A stretch of 64,000 bases of DNA from Caulobacteraceae bacterium (GCA_027489335.1 JAIXZX010000004.1:1-64000), one strand, 5' to 3'; shown: positions 53,985 through 62,538, counted from the first letter of the stretch. Notes: generated by a model from the letters alone, not told the origin. A program made the numbers and translations.

Positions 53985-54749
53985 CTATGCGCGCAGACCT
54001 CCAGGACGCCGCAGGGCAAGGACCACGGTGAGGCCGAGCACCAGGACGGCTGCGGCGATGGCCGCCAGGGCGACCTCAGGCTTTGGTCCGAATTCCGCAA
54101 CGGCGACCGCGGCGAGGCCCCAGCTCACCGCCAGACCATAGGTGGCGACCCGGACGGCCACGGCGCTGAGCAGAGCGGCGAGCGTTACGGCGGCGACGCC
54201 CACCAGGGCGGCGACTCGGGCGTTGTCGGGGCCGATGAGGCCTTCAGCTGTCATCACGGTCAGAATGTTCAGGGCCGCGGCCGCCGTCAGCCACCCAGCC
54301 AACAGGCCGATGGGCCAGACGACCAGACGCCGGGGCCAGCCTGTCCGCCCGAGCCCAGCGGTCCGGGCGCGCGCCAGGCCTAGATTCGCCGCCGCCGCCG
54401 AGGTCAGGATGATGGCTACCGAGGCCCAGTCCAGGTCGGCGGCCGAGGCGATGATCCAGAGGCCGCAGCCGAGGGTCGCAACAACGGAGGGCCAGCCCAC
54501 GGCATCCAGCAAAGCGGGCTCGGCGCGCCGCGGAAGGACCTGGTAGACGGCATAGGCCACCAGTCCGGCATAGATGACGCTCCAGATCGAAAAGGCGTAG
54601 CCCGCCGCTCTCAAGGTGCCGTCACCGCCGGCGGAAAACTCCGCCGCGCTCTGGCCCCAGCCTGTCAGGGCCTGGATGGCTGGAACCAGAATGGCGAAGG
54701 CCACCGCCCCGATCACGGCCAGCTTCCGTCCAAGGTGTCTCTCAGCCAT
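53985..54749 (-). CDS. TspO/MBR-related tryptophan-rich membrane protein
   Basis: A 254-aa protein with about eight helices. The second helix region AAGYAFSIWSVIYAGLVAYAVYQVLP resembles the larger bacterial proteins annotated as tryptophan-rich sensory or TspO-like proteins, and further conserved-looking Trp residues (GCGLWIIAS, LVVWPIGLLAGWLTAA) are present. It is longer than classical TspO (about 160 aa), so ligand binding cannot be assumed. It is convergent with aceA and divergent from the kinase gene. Confidence 0.65.
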   Translation of the reverse strand: MAERHLGRKLAVIGAVAFAILVPAIQALTGWGQSAAEFSAGGDGTLRAAGYAFSIWSVIYAGLVAYAVYQVLPRRAEPALLDAVGWPSVVATLGCGLWIIASAADLDWASVAIILTSAAAANLGLARARTAGLGRTGWPRRLVVWPIGLLAGWLTAAAALNILTVMTAEGLIGPDNARVAALVGVAAVTLAALLSAVAVRVATYGLAVSWGLAAVAVAEFGPKPEVALAAIAAAVLVLGLTVVLALRRPGGLRA

Positions 54750-54902
54750 CTGGGGCCTCCCTCTGTGCGCCTTGATTTACGATCATCCAAACCGCGCGGA
54801 CGCGCTCGGGGGTCTTCGCGCCCGCGGGACGACTCGCATCGGCGTGTGACAAACGCCTCAAGCGCGGCCATGTTCACGGCCGATGTGAGGGGGCGTGATC
54901 GC

Positions 54903-55508
54903 ATGTCTGAGAACCCGGAGGGACCAGCCGCCGAACTGGCTTCGGAGGTGCGTCACCGCACGGCCAACACCTTGCAACTGCTGGCCACCCTGGCGCGCAT
55001 GCGCGGGCAGAAGGCCAGCGACGCCGAGCTCCGGCGGCAGATGATCTGGATGGCTGAGGCGATCGGCGCGGTGGGCTCCCTGGAGCGGCGCAGGACGCCT
55101 GACGGCATCGATTTCGCCGGCTATATCGACGAGATGGCGCCGGTCTGGCGTCGCCGCCAAGGCGGCCAGGCCGTGGACGTCGTGGTGTGGCTGGAGCCGA
55201 TCCACATCCGCGATCAGGCCGCGTCGACCCTGGCGCTGATCCTCAACGAGCTGATGGCCAACGCCCTCACCCATGGTCTGCAGGGCGCGGCGGTGCGCCG
55301 GATCATCATCGACCTCGCCCGCAACGGCGAAGGCGCGCGGCTCAGCGTCACCGACGCCGGGCCAGGTCTGCGGGCCGACCAACCTGAATCGCGGGAGCGA
55401 TTTGGTCTTTGGCTGGCGCGCAGTCTGACCGCCCAGGTCTCGGGCCAGCTCGTGCTTCTGCCGGCCCCGGCGGGGGGGCTTACAGCCCAGCTAGACTTCA
55501 AGCTCTAG
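54903..55508 (+). CDS. HWE/HisKA_2-type histidine kinase, sensorless
   Basis: A 201-aa soluble kinase with no sensor domain. The HisKA_2 dimerisation helix carries H18 in EVRHRTANTLQLLA; the ATPase domain follows with N box ILNELMANALTHG at about 120 and G box VTDAGPGLRADQ near 160. The F box and second G box (FGLWLARSLTAQVSGQL) are reduced, as usual here. HWE kinases act in the alphaproteobacterial general stress response or light and redox signalling. Adjacent genes are stress-like, so a part in the PhyR-NepR-EcfG pathway is a reasonable inference, but no phyR or ecfG is present. An ATG at 54870 could add 11 residues. Confidence 0.87.
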   Translation: MSENPEGPAAELASEVRHRTANTLQLLATLARMRGQKASDAELRRQMIWMAEAIGAVGSLERRRTPDGIDFAGYIDEMAPVWRRRQGGQAVDVVVWLEPIHIRDQAASTLALILNELMANALTHGLQGAAVRRIIIDLARNGEGARLSVTDAGPGLRADQPESRERFGLWLARSLTAQVSGQLVLLPAPAGGLTAQLDFKL

Positions 55509-55554
55509 CGCGCGCTCACAACCCCACGGCGATCCCGACACCGGACGATCGTGG

Positions 55555-55579
55555 GGAACCATGCTTCGGCTGACGGCTT
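55555..55579 (+). promoter_or_regulatory. Weak EcfG-type promoter before the 118-aa lipoprotein
   Basis: GGAAC (55555-55559), 16 bp, GCTT (55576-55579). The -35 is perfect for the general-stress sigma factor EcfG/SigT, but the -10 matches CGTT at only two of four positions. Confidence 0.3.
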
Positions 55580-55606
55580 CCTCCCGGCAACAAGGGAGCC
55601 AGCCAC

Positions 55607-55963
55607 ATGATCAAATCCATTCTCAGCCTCACCGCCGTCGCAGCCCTTCTGGCTGCGTGCGGCGGTCAGGACGACAACGCCGATGTCGACAACACCCAGG
55701 GGCCCGTGGTCTCGAGTTCAGAGGCCCCGCGCAACGAGGCGGTCAACACCGATCCGAACATGGCTGACGGGGCTCTGACCCCGGGCGCCAATTCCTTCAC
55801 CGAGGAGCAGGCTCGCGGCGCGATCGAGTCCGCCGGTTACACCGAGGTCGGGCCGCTCACACAGAACGATCAGGGCGTGTGGATGGCGACCGCCCAGCGC
55901 GATGGCGCCCCGGTTGAGGTTTCCGTCGATTACCGCGGCGCCGTGACGCCGGCCGCCAACTAA
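55607..55963 (+). CDS. Lipoprotein with PepSY-like C-terminal domain
   Basis: A 118-aa lipoprotein (lipobox LAAC, Cys18). An acidic, Asn- and Asp-rich linker runs to about residue 65. The last 55 residues contain EEQARGAIESAGYTEVGPL, then GVWMATAQRDGAPVEVSVDY, a PepSY-like alpha-beta pattern. The function may be inhibition or buffering in the envelope. It is 25 bp upstream of the YflT-like stress gene and probably co-transcribed with it. Confidence 0.82.
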   Translation: MIKSILSLTAVAALLAACGGQDDNADVDNTQGPVVSSSEAPRNEAVNTDPNMADGALTPGANSFTEEQARGAIESAGYTEVGPLTQNDQGVWMATAQRDGAPVEVSVDYRGAVTPAAN

Positions 55964-55987
55964 ACCCCAATTCGTAGGAACTTCCCC

Positions 55988-56752
55988 ATGACCAAGACCG
56001 TGACTCGGCTGTTCGACAGCCACACCGAAGCTCTCCGCGCCGTTGACGATCTGGAGCGCGCGGGCGTCCATCATGACCGCATCAGCCTGGTGTCCAACAA
56101 TGCCGACAACTGGCATGCGGGCCATCACCATGACGAAGCCAAAATTGGCGGCGGGCCGCTCGGCGACCGCAACGGCGATGGTGAGAACGATGTCGCCGAC
56201 GGCGCCGGCAAGGGTGCGGCTACCGGCGGCCTGATCGGCGGCGCAGGTGGTCTTCTCGCCGGCCTCGGCATGCTCGCCATTCCGGGCCTCGGGCCTGTGG
56301 TGGCGGCCGGCTGGCTGGCCTCCACCGCCGTGGGCGCGGCCATCGGCGCGGCCGCCGGCGGCGCCACGGGCGGCCTGCTGGGCGCCCTGAAGGAGGCCGG
56401 ACACTCCGACGACGAGGCCCATGTCTATGCCGAGGGCGTTCGCCGCGGCGGCGCCCTGGTGAGCGTGAAGGTGGAGGGCGATGACGCCCCGCGTCTGGAG
56501 CAGATTCTCGACCAGCAACGGGGCGTGAGCGCCCAGGTCCGTGGCCCGGCCTATCGCGACGCCGGCTGGACGCGGTTCGACCCTGAGGCCCAGCCCTATA
56601 CCGTTGAGGAAATCCAGGTTGAGCGCCGCCGATTCGCCGAGGACCGATCCTTCGCCAGCCAGGGCGGCGTCGAGCCCCTTGGGGACGCCGATGTGGCCAC
56701 CGGGCGGACCGCTGATCCGGTCGTCCGGCCGATCCCCGGCGTCGACCGCTAG
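55988..56752 (+). CDS. General-stress-type protein with YflT/GsiB-like N-terminus and glycine zipper
   Basis: A 254-aa protein. Residues 1-60 resemble the heat-induced stress protein YflT/GSP17M domain (VTRLFDSHTEALRAVDDLER then GVHHDRISLVSNN). A Gly/Ala-rich segment at about 72-135 has zipper-type repeats that could insert into membrane. After it come a second stress-like unit (EDDAP and LVSVKVEGDDA) and a charged tail ending VVRPIPGVDR. This two-part architecture is found in many alphaproteobacteria; the molecular role is unknown. A strong terminator follows. Confidence 0.85.
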   Translation: MTKTVTRLFDSHTEALRAVDDLERAGVHHDRISLVSNNADNWHAGHHHDEAKIGGGPLGDRNGDGENDVADGAGKGAATGGLIGGAGGLLAGLGMLAIPGLGPVVAAGWLASTAVGAAIGAAAGGATGGLLGALKEAGHSDDEAHVYAEGVRRGGALVSVKVEGDDAPRLEQILDQQRGVSAQVRGPAYRDAGWTRFDPEAQPYTVEEIQVERRRFAEDRSFASQGGVEPLGDADVATGRTADPVVRPIPGVDR

Positions 56753-56808
56753 CACGCCAGAGCAGGGCGGGGTGGCCTCACCTCGTCCTCATCGGGCCTG
56801 AAACGACA

Positions 56809-56840
56809 AACCCCCTGGTCCGTGAGGACCAGGGGGTTTT
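56809..56840 (+). terminator. Intrinsic terminator of the stress operon
   Basis: AACCCCCTGGTCC-GTGA-GGACCAGGGGGTT, a perfect 13-bp stem with 4-nt loop (56809-56838), 56 bp after the stop, followed by TT then GCG; A residues precede it, so it may serve both strands. Confidence 0.88.
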
Positions 56841-56903
56841 GCGCGGTCATAAATTTAGAGCATTTTCGACCCGATAACCGCGTCACACCTATCGGAACAG
56901 GCG

Positions 56904-57401
56904 CTAGGTGAACCGCACCTCCGCCCGCCCCCCAAGGTCGGGGGGCGTACCCGTGGCGTTGGCCTTGGCGATCTCCCAGGCGAAACGTACGGGACCGACC
57001 TGCGAGAGCCAGACCTGGGCGTCGTCGCAGTCCAGGCGCAGCAGGGTGAGGCTGGGGTCGTCCTTACCCTCCGGATACCAGGCGGCGACGACGGCGTTCC
57101 AATAGCGGTCCATGCGCTCCCGGTCCTGGGTGAGCGTGAGATGGCCGCCGATGCAGGCGCGCAGATCACGCTGCTGGAAAACGAACATCGCCTTGTGGCC
57201 AGGCCCGATCTCACCGACCAGATCTGTGTCGGTGCGGGTGAAGAACCAGAGCCGGTTGGCGGCCGGTTCGACAAAGGCGGTCATGGGTTGCAGATGATGG
57301 GCCGCGCCACCCACCACGCCCAGCATGCCAACCTGGTCCTTTTCGATCTCGTCCCAAAGCCTGCGTTCGACCGCGGCCGGATCTTTGATGTCAGTGGTCA
57401 T
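56904..57401 (-). CDS. Pyridoxamine 5-phosphate oxidase-fold general stress protein (Gsp26-like)
   Basis: A 165-aa flavin-binding split-barrel protein. The N-terminus DPAAVERRLWDEIEKDQVGML and the QPMTAFVEPAANRLWFFTRTDTDLVGEI segment match the general stress protein 26 family, which binds FMN or FAD rather than acting as a true PNPOx. LRACIGGHLTLTQDRERMDRYW is also conserved. ATG 57401 is set by the MTTDIKDP start. A good EcfG-type promoter lies 30 bp upstream, in line with general-stress control. Confidence 0.9.
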   Translation of the reverse strand: MTTDIKDPAAVERRLWDEIEKDQVGMLGVVGGAAHHLQPMTAFVEPAANRLWFFTRTDTDLVGEIGPGHKAMFVFQQRDLRACIGGHLTLTQDRERMDRYWNAVVAAWYPEGKDDPSLTLLRLDCDDAQVWLSQVGPVRFAWEIAKANATGTPPDLGGRAEVRFT

Positions 57402-57430
57402 ATCAAGCCTCCGATGGCCCCCAGGGACGG

Positions 57431-57455
57431 AACCCGGCGCCTCGGCCAAGGTTCC
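57431..57455 (-). promoter_or_regulatory. EcfG/SigT-type stress promoter before the Gsp26-like gene
   Basis: On the minus strand GGAAC (57455-57451), 16 bp, GGTT (57434-57431) matches the EcfG consensus GGAAC-N16/17-CGTT except for one base. It sits 30 bp before ATG 57401, so transcription would start just ahead of the gene. Confidence 0.6.
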
Positions 57456-57471
57456 TGGGGCGGCGGAGGGA

Positions 57472-58278
57472 TCAGGCCAGGTAGAGGAAGGCCAGGGCGG
57501 CGGAGCCCAGGGCGATCCGGTACCAGGCGAACGGCGCGAAGCCGTAGCGGCCGACCACGGCGATCAGGCTCTTGACCACCAGAAGGGCGGTGAGGAACGC
57601 GACCGTGAAGCCGATGGCGATGCCGGTGAAGTCGTCAAAGTTCAGCTGGTCCCAAGACTGCAGCAGGTCATAGGCGGTCGCCGCGACCATGGTCGGCGCC
57701 GCCAGGAAAAAGGTGAACTCCGCGGCGGTCTTACGCTCCACTCCCAGCATCAGCGACCCCATGATGGTGGCCCCCGATCGGGACACCCCCGGGATCATCG
57801 CCATGCACTGGAAGAGGCCGATCAGCAGGGCGTTGCGCCAGGACAGCTCCTCGATCCCGTGGATCACCGGCGGCGGGGCGATGCGCTCGATGATCAGGAT
57901 CGCCACCCCGCCCACGATCAGCATCACCGCCACGATGGTGGGGTTCTCCAGCATCAGCTTGATGGCGTCATAGGCGAACACGCCGATCACCATGGCCGGC
58001 AGCACCGCCAGGGCGAGGTTTCGGACGAAGGCGAGGTCGGCGGGCTTGGCCTGCAGGGCGCCGAGACCGACGCCGATGAAGCGTTGAGCGTAGACCACCA
58101 GCACCGCCAGGATGGCGCCCAGCTGCACGACGATCTTGAACGTGCTCTCGGCCGGGCCTTTAAAGCCGAGGAGTTCGGCGGCCAGGATCAGGTGGCCAGT
58201 GGAGGAGACGGGCAGGAACTCCGTCAGACCCTCGATGATGCCGAGGATGATGACGCTGATGAGAGAATTCTGGTCCAA
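57472..58278 (-). CDS. uppP: Undecaprenyl-diphosphatase
   Basis: An eight-helix inner-membrane phosphatase (BacA family) that recycles undecaprenyl pyrophosphate for peptidoglycan and surface glycans and can give bacitracin resistance. The 268-aa protein shows both active-site repeats: EGLTEFLPVSSTGHLIL near the N-terminus and PGVSRSGATI in the second half, with Glu, Ser and Arg residues of the site. The start is TTG 58278 (LDQNSLIS), since the family begins there; upstream in-frame sequence is not conserved. A weak start could keep expression low. Confidence 0.94.
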   Translation of the reverse strand: MDQNSLISVIILGIIEGLTEFLPVSSTGHLILAAELLGFKGPAESTFKIVVQLGAILAVLVVYAQRFIGVGLGALQAKPADLAFVRNLALAVLPAMVIGVFAYDAIKLMLENPTIVAVMLIVGGVAILIIERIAPPPVIHGIEELSWRNALLIGLFQCMAMIPGVSRSGATIMGSLMLGVERKTAAEFTFFLAAPTMVAATAYDLLQSWDQLNFDDFTGIAIGFTVAFLTALLVVKSLIAVVGRYGFAPFAWYRIALGSAALAFLYLA

Positions 58279-58382
58279 GCCGGCCCCCGCATGTCCAGGG
58301 GCTGCGATAGCGAATATCCCCGGGCTTGGCGAGACGGCGGGGCGCCCAGCCTCGGGAAAGGATGCAATTTCCGCAGACACCC

Positions 58383-58409
58383 TGTCGGACCGCGGCATAA
58401 TCGGGCGTC
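58383..58409 (+). promoter_or_regulatory. Candidate ECF42-type promoter before the DGPF gene
   Basis: TGTCGG (58383-58388), 17 bp, CGTC (58406-58409), 25 bp before ATG 58434. ECF42 sigma factors are reported to recognise TGTCGA-like -35 elements before DGPF genes; this is one base off. The downstream sigma factor would then drive its own operon. Confidence 0.45.
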
Positions 58410-58433
58410 CTTGGATCAACAGAAGGCTCGCCC

Positions 58434-58814
58434 ATGCTCTACGCCATCCTCTGCTATCACTCCGAAGCCATCGTCGGCGGCTGGTCCAAGGATGAGGACG
58501 ACGCGGTGATGGGAAAGCTGGAGGTCGTCCACCAGAGGCTGGCCGCCGAGGGGCGGCTGGGTCCCGTGGCCCGTTTGCTGCCCACCTCGGCGGCGACGAC
58601 CCTTCGCAAGGACAGCGAGCCGCCTCTGGTGCTGGATGGTCCGTTCGCGGAGACCAAGGAGCAGCTGCTCGGCTTCTACATCGTCGACTGCGACGATCTC
58701 GATCAGGCCCTCTCCGTGGCGCAGGAGCTTGGTCGAGCCAATCCGGGCGGCGCCTATGAGCTTCGGCCGATCGGCGTTTTCTACCCCAGCAGCCTGCCGC
58801 AGGACGCGGGCTGA
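58434..58814 (+). CDS. YCII/DGPF-domain protein, partner of an ECF42 sigma factor
   Basis: A 126-aa protein with the DGPF family motif VLDGPFAETKEQLLGFYIVD, which gives the family name, and an N-terminal LYAILCYHSEAIVGG with the conserved His. The fold is ferredoxin-like (YciI), and related proteins may be small enzymes or binding proteins; function is not settled. It overlaps the next gene (TGATG), and DGPF-ECF42 pairs are a recognised conserved gene pair in many bacteria. Confidence 0.92.
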   Translation: MLYAILCYHSEAIVGGWSKDEDDAVMGKLEVVHQRLAAEGRLGPVARLLPTSAATTLRKDSEPPLVLDGPFAETKEQLLGFYIVDCDDLDQALSVAQELGRANPGGAYELRPIGVFYPSSLPQDAG

Positions 58815-60076
58815 TGAGCGACCTGGCCTGGATCAACGGGGCGCTCGCCGCCGCTCGCCCCCAGGCCATGGCCGCCTTGCTCCGTTACTTCCGGGATCTG
58901 GACACCGCCGAGGAGGCCTTCCAGGAGGCGAGCCTGCGGGCCTTGCGGAACTGGCCGGAAAAGGGCCCGCCCCGGGACCCCACCGCCTGGCTGATCTTTG
59001 TCGGGCGCAATGCGGCGCTGGATTCTGTGCGGCGAAAGGCGCGGGAGGCGCCGCTTCCCCAGGAGGTGCTGATCTCCGACCTGGAGGATGCCGAGGCCGA
59101 TCTGGCCGAGCGGCTGGACGGCGCCGACTATCGTGACGACGTGCTTCGCCTGCTGTTCATCTGCTGCCATCCCGACCTGCCGGCCACCCAGCAGATCGCC
59201 CTGGCCCTGCGGATCGTCTGTGGGCTGAGCGTCTCCGAGATCGCCCGAGCCTTTCTGGTAGGCGAGAGCGCCATGGAGCAGCGGATCACCAGGGCCAAGG
59301 CCAGGGTGGCCAAGGCCGGCACGCCCTTCGAGACCCCAGGCGCGGTGGAGCGAGCCGAGCGCCTGGCCGCGGTGATGGCCATGGTCTACCTGCTGTTCAA
59401 TGAGGGCTATTCGGCCAGCGGCGGCGAGGCGCCCCTGCGTAGCGGTCTCTGCGATGAGGCCATCCGCCTTGGCCGCCTGCTGCTGCGGCTGTTTCCCGCC
59501 GAGCCGGAAGTCATGGGGCTGAACGCCCTGATGCTGCTGCAGCACGCCCGGGCCCAGGCCCGTTTCGACGCCGACGGCGCCATCATCCTGATGGAGGATC
59601 AGGACCGCAGCCGCTGGAATGGGCGAATGATCGCCGAGGGCCTGGCCCTGATCGACAAGGCCGTTCGCCATCGCCAGCCCGGCGCCTATCAGATCCAGGC
59701 GGCTATCGCCGCCCTGCATGCTCGATCCCCCCGGTCGGCGGACACCGACTGGCCGCAGATTGCTGGCCTCTACCAGGCCCTGGAGCATCACATGCCCTCG
59801 CCGGTGGTGACGCTGAACCGCGCCGTGGCCGTGTCCAAGACCGAGGGGGCGCAGGCCGCGCTGGCCCTGATCGAACCCCTGGGCGAGCGGCTGTCGGCCT
59901 ATTTTCATTTCCACGGCGTGCGCGGGGCCATGTTGCTGGAAGAGGGCCGTTCGGGCGAGGCGAGGGAAGCCTTTGACCGCGCTATCGCCCTGGCGCGGAC
60001 CCCGGCGGAAGCCGCCCATATCCGCCAGCATATCGACCGGCTTCAGGCCGAGGCGGCGCAGGCTTTCCCCAAATGA
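58814..60076 (+). CDS. RNA polymerase ECF42-type sigma factor with long C-terminal domain
   Basis: A 420-aa sigma factor. Region 2 is at about residues 20-85 (YFRDLDTAEEAFQEASLRAL), region 4 at about 115-175 (ALRIVCGLSVSEIARAFLVG, ESAMEQRITRAKARV). A 230-residue C-terminal extension with TPR-like repeats follows (MVYLLFNEGYSASGGE, TLNRAVAVSKTEGAQAALALI), characteristic of ECF42. In this group no anti-sigma factor is encoded nearby, and the extension is thought to control activity. It is coupled to the DGPF gene. A hairpin terminator follows at once. Confidence 0.93.
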   Translation: MSDLAWINGALAAARPQAMAALLRYFRDLDTAEEAFQEASLRALRNWPEKGPPRDPTAWLIFVGRNAALDSVRRKAREAPLPQEVLISDLEDAEADLAERLDGADYRDDVLRLLFICCHPDLPATQQIALALRIVCGLSVSEIARAFLVGESAMEQRITRAKARVAKAGTPFETPGAVERAERLAAVMAMVYLLFNEGYSASGGEAPLRSGLCDEAIRLGRLLLRLFPAEPEVMGLNALMLLQHARAQARFDADGAIILMEDQDRSRWNGRMIAEGLALIDKAVRHRQPGAYQIQAAIAALHARSPRSADTDWPQIAGLYQALEHHMPSPVVTLNRAVAVSKTEGAQAALALIEPLGERLSAYFHFHGVRGAMLLEEGRSGEAREAFDRAIALARTPAEAAHIRQHIDRLQAEAAQAFPK

Positions 60077-60102
60077 AAACCCCCGGCCTCGCGGCCGGGG
60101 GT
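60076..60102 (-). terminator. Bidirectional terminator between ECF42 and acyl-CoA dehydrogenase genes
   Basis: CCCCCGGCC-TCGC-GGCCGGGGG, a perfect 9-bp stem (60080-60101). On the minus strand TTTT follows directly, 42 bp after the acyl-CoA dehydrogenase stop; on the plus strand it lies 3 bp after the sigma-factor stop without a T run. It mainly serves the minus strand. Confidence 0.85.
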
Positions 60103-60142
60103 CCATGTGGTCTGACGATCCCGACCGGAGCCGGGCGGCGTC

Positions 60143-61279
60143 TTAGTAGCCCTGGATGCGGGCGTAGCGGTCGCGATGATAGGCCTGGTTGCCAAAGGCC
60201 GCCTCGGCCGCACGGGCGCGCTTCATGTAGAAGCCCGCGTCGTGGGCGTCGGTCATGCCGATGCCGCCATGCATCTGAACCATCTCGTTGGACACGAGGT
60301 GGAAGACGTCGCCCATTTTCGCCTTGGCAAGGCTGACCAGCTCCGGAACGTCCGGGGTGTCGGCGTCGATCGCCTGAAGGGCGGCTTCGACGGCCGAACG
60401 GGCCAGTTCGAGATCGGTGAACATCTTGGCCGCGCGGTGCTGCAGGGCCTGGAAGGAGCCGATGACCTGACCGAACTGAACCCGGACCTTGAGGTAGTCG
60501 AGGGTCACTTCGAAGGCCTGGACGGCCGAGCCGAGCATTTCGGCGCAGAGGCCGGCGCGGGCGCGGTCGAGGGTCTTCTCCAGCAGGGCGTAGCCCTTGT
60601 CGACTTCGCCCAGCACCGCGTCAGCGCCCACTTCGACGCCGTCGAAGGTGATGTTGGCGGCGCCGCGGCTGTCGGCCAGGTGCAGACGCTTGCGGCTAAC
60701 GCCCTTGGCGTCGCCAGCGACCAGGAACAGGGTGATCCCGTCGGTGTCGCCCGGCTTGCCCGAGGTGCGGGCCGAGACGATCAGCAGGCCAGCCGCCATG
60801 CCTTCCAGCACGAAGGACTTGGAGCCCGACAGCTTATAGCCCGAACCAGACTTTTCAGCCTTCAGGGCGACCTTTTCAGGGGCGTGATGCGCACCTTCGT
60901 CGATCGCCAGGGCGCCAACGACTTCACCGCCGGCGATCTTCGGCAGCCATTCGGACTTCTGGGCGTCGGAGCCGCCCAGCACTAGGGCCGAGGCCGCGGC
61001 CAGGCCAGAGGCCAGCAGCGGAGACGCGGTCAGGGTGCGGCCGGTTTCCTCCAGGATCAGGCCCATGGAGAGGTAGCCGAAGTCAGAGCCGCCGTATTCC
61101 TCGGGAATGATCACCCCGGCCCAGCCCATCTCGGCCATTTCGTTCCAGGCGTTGGCGTCGTAGCCCAGCTCGACCCCGCTATCGCGCATCTTGCGGAAGG
61201 CGGTGACGGGGGACTTTTCCTGCACCCAGCTCTTCGCGGCGTCGCGAAGCATTGTCTGTTCTTCGTTGAGAACGGCCAT
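60143..61279 (-). CDS. Acyl-CoA dehydrogenase, 378 aa
   Basis: An FAD-dependent dehydrogenase oxidising an acyl-CoA thioester. The N-terminal helical domain has MAEMGWAGVIIPEEYGGSDF, the middle KLSGSKSFVLEGMAAGLL, and the C-terminal segment EMVQMHGGIGMTDAHDAG is the usual FAD-contact region. It differs from the two genes upstream (not closely alike) and is the last of the operon. Such pairs often work as heteromeric enzymes on sterol or branched substrates; here that is inference. ATG 61279 follows a 34-bp gap; longer frames overlap the previous gene and lack similarity. Confidence 0.93.
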   Translation of the reverse strand: MAVLNEEQTMLRDAAKSWVQEKSPVTAFRKMRDSGVELGYDANAWNEMAEMGWAGVIIPEEYGGSDFGYLSMGLILEETGRTLTASPLLASGLAAASALVLGGSDAQKSEWLPKIAGGEVVGALAIDEGAHHAPEKVALKAEKSGSGYKLSGSKSFVLEGMAAGLLIVSARTSGKPGDTDGITLFLVAGDAKGVSRKRLHLADSRGAANITFDGVEVGADAVLGEVDKGYALLEKTLDRARAGLCAEMLGSAVQAFEVTLDYLKVRVQFGQVIGSFQALQHRAAKMFTDLELARSAVEAALQAIDADTPDVPELVSLAKAKMGDVFHLVSNEMVQMHGGIGMTDAHDAGFYMKRARAAEAAFGNQAYHRDRYARIQGY

Positions 61280-61313
61280 CTTATTGTAATCCCTATAAAA
61301 TTCGTATGAGTGC

Positions 61314-62507
61314 TTATTTCGGGTCGGGCAGGCCGAGGATGCGCTTGGAGATGATGTTGTTCTGCACCTCCTGCGAACCGCCATAGATGGTCGTCGCCTT
61401 GCCGCCCAACCAGGAGCGCACGGCGCCCAGCTCTTCAGCGGTGAAGTCGTCGCCTTCCCAGCCCAGGCCCTGGTGGCCCATGAGCTCGATGGTCAGTTCA
61501 GCGCGGTCCTGCATCCAACGGGTGCCGGCGTTCTTCATGATCGAGGTGGCCGCCGAAGGCCCGGAATTGGCCTTGGATTCGGCCATGGCGCGCATGGCGG
61601 TCAGCTGGAAGGCGCGACCGTCGATTTCGTTCATGATCACGCGGGTGCGCAGGTCGGAGTCCGACAGGCGGCCCGACTCGTCGGCGCCCACATAGTCCTT
61701 GGCCAGCTTGACCAGCGAACGACCGCCGCCGCCACCGCCGCCAGCGCCCGACAGGCCCGAACGCTCATGCTGCAGGAGGCGCTTGGCCACCGTCCAGCCG
61801 CCGTTCACCGGGCCGACCACCTGGTCCTTTTCGACGCGGACGTCGGTCAGGAAGGTCTCGCAGAAGGGCGAGTTGCCGGCGATCAGCGGGATCGGGCGGA
61901 CTTCCACCCCAGGGGTGTCCATCGGGAACAGCACGAAGGAAATGCCCTCGTGCTTCTTGGTGGTGTCGGTGCGCACCAGGCAGAAGCACCACTGGGCCCA
62001 CTGGGCGCCCGAGGTCCAGATCTTCTGGCCATTGACGATGTAATGATCGCCCTTGTCCTCGGCGCGGGTCTGCAGCGAGGCCAGGTCAGAGCCGGCGCCC
62101 GGCTCGGAGAAGCCCTGGCACCATTGCAGTTCGCCCTTCACGATGGGCGGGATGTGCTGCTTCTTCTGAGCCTCGGTGCCGTATTCCAGCAGGGTGGGGC
62201 CGAACATCATGACGCCCATGCCGCCGATGGGGTTGTAGGCCCCCACGCGGCCCAGCTCCTGCTGGATGATGCGCGCATGCGCCGGGGTCAGACCACCGCC
62301 GCCGTACTGGGCCGGCCAGGTGGGAACGCCCCAGCCCTTTTCGCCCATGGCCTTGCGCCAGGCGTCCATGTCGGGGGTCGGTTCGGACCGCTCCTCGCGC
62401 ATCATCATGCTCCCCTTGCCCTTCAGGGACTTGGGGAAGTTGGCTTCGATCCAGTCGCGCGCTTCCGTGCGGAAGGCGTCCAGATCAGAGCCGCCAAAAT
62501 CAGCCAT
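61314..62507 (-). CDS. Acyl-CoA dehydrogenase, 397 aa, poly-glycine loop
   Basis: An acyl-CoA dehydrogenase closely similar to the next gene upstream along its length. Signature segments: KGWGVPTWPAQYGGGGL, CQGFSEPGAGSDLASLQ, YIVNGQKIWTSGAQWAQ and IYGGSQEVQNNIISKRILG. A run of seven Gly between HERSGLSGA and RSLVKLAKDY is a local expansion where the paralogue has RAGEGGKREAL. AAGGAG lies 7 nt before ATG 62507. It sits in a multi-gene run with gaps of 31 and 34 bp. Substrate unknown; long-chain, branched or sterol-derived acyl-CoA are possible. Confidence 0.94.
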   Translation of the reverse strand: MADFGGSDLDAFRTEARDWIEANFPKSLKGKGSMMMREERSEPTPDMDAWRKAMGEKGWGVPTWPAQYGGGGLTPAHARIIQQELGRVGAYNPIGGMGVMMFGPTLLEYGTEAQKKQHIPPIVKGELQWCQGFSEPGAGSDLASLQTRAEDKGDHYIVNGQKIWTSGAQWAQWCFCLVRTDTTKKHEGISFVLFPMDTPGVEVRPIPLIAGNSPFCETFLTDVRVEKDQVVGPVNGGWTVAKRLLQHERSGLSGAGGGGGGGRSLVKLAKDYVGADESGRLSDSDLRTRVIMNEIDGRAFQLTAMRAMAESKANSGPSAATSIMKNAGTRWMQDRAELTIELMGHQGLGWEGDDFTAEELGAVRSWLGGKATTIYGGSQEVQNNIISKRILGLPDPK

Positions 62508-62538
62508 CAAATTTCTCCTTGAAAATCAGTCGTTGTAA

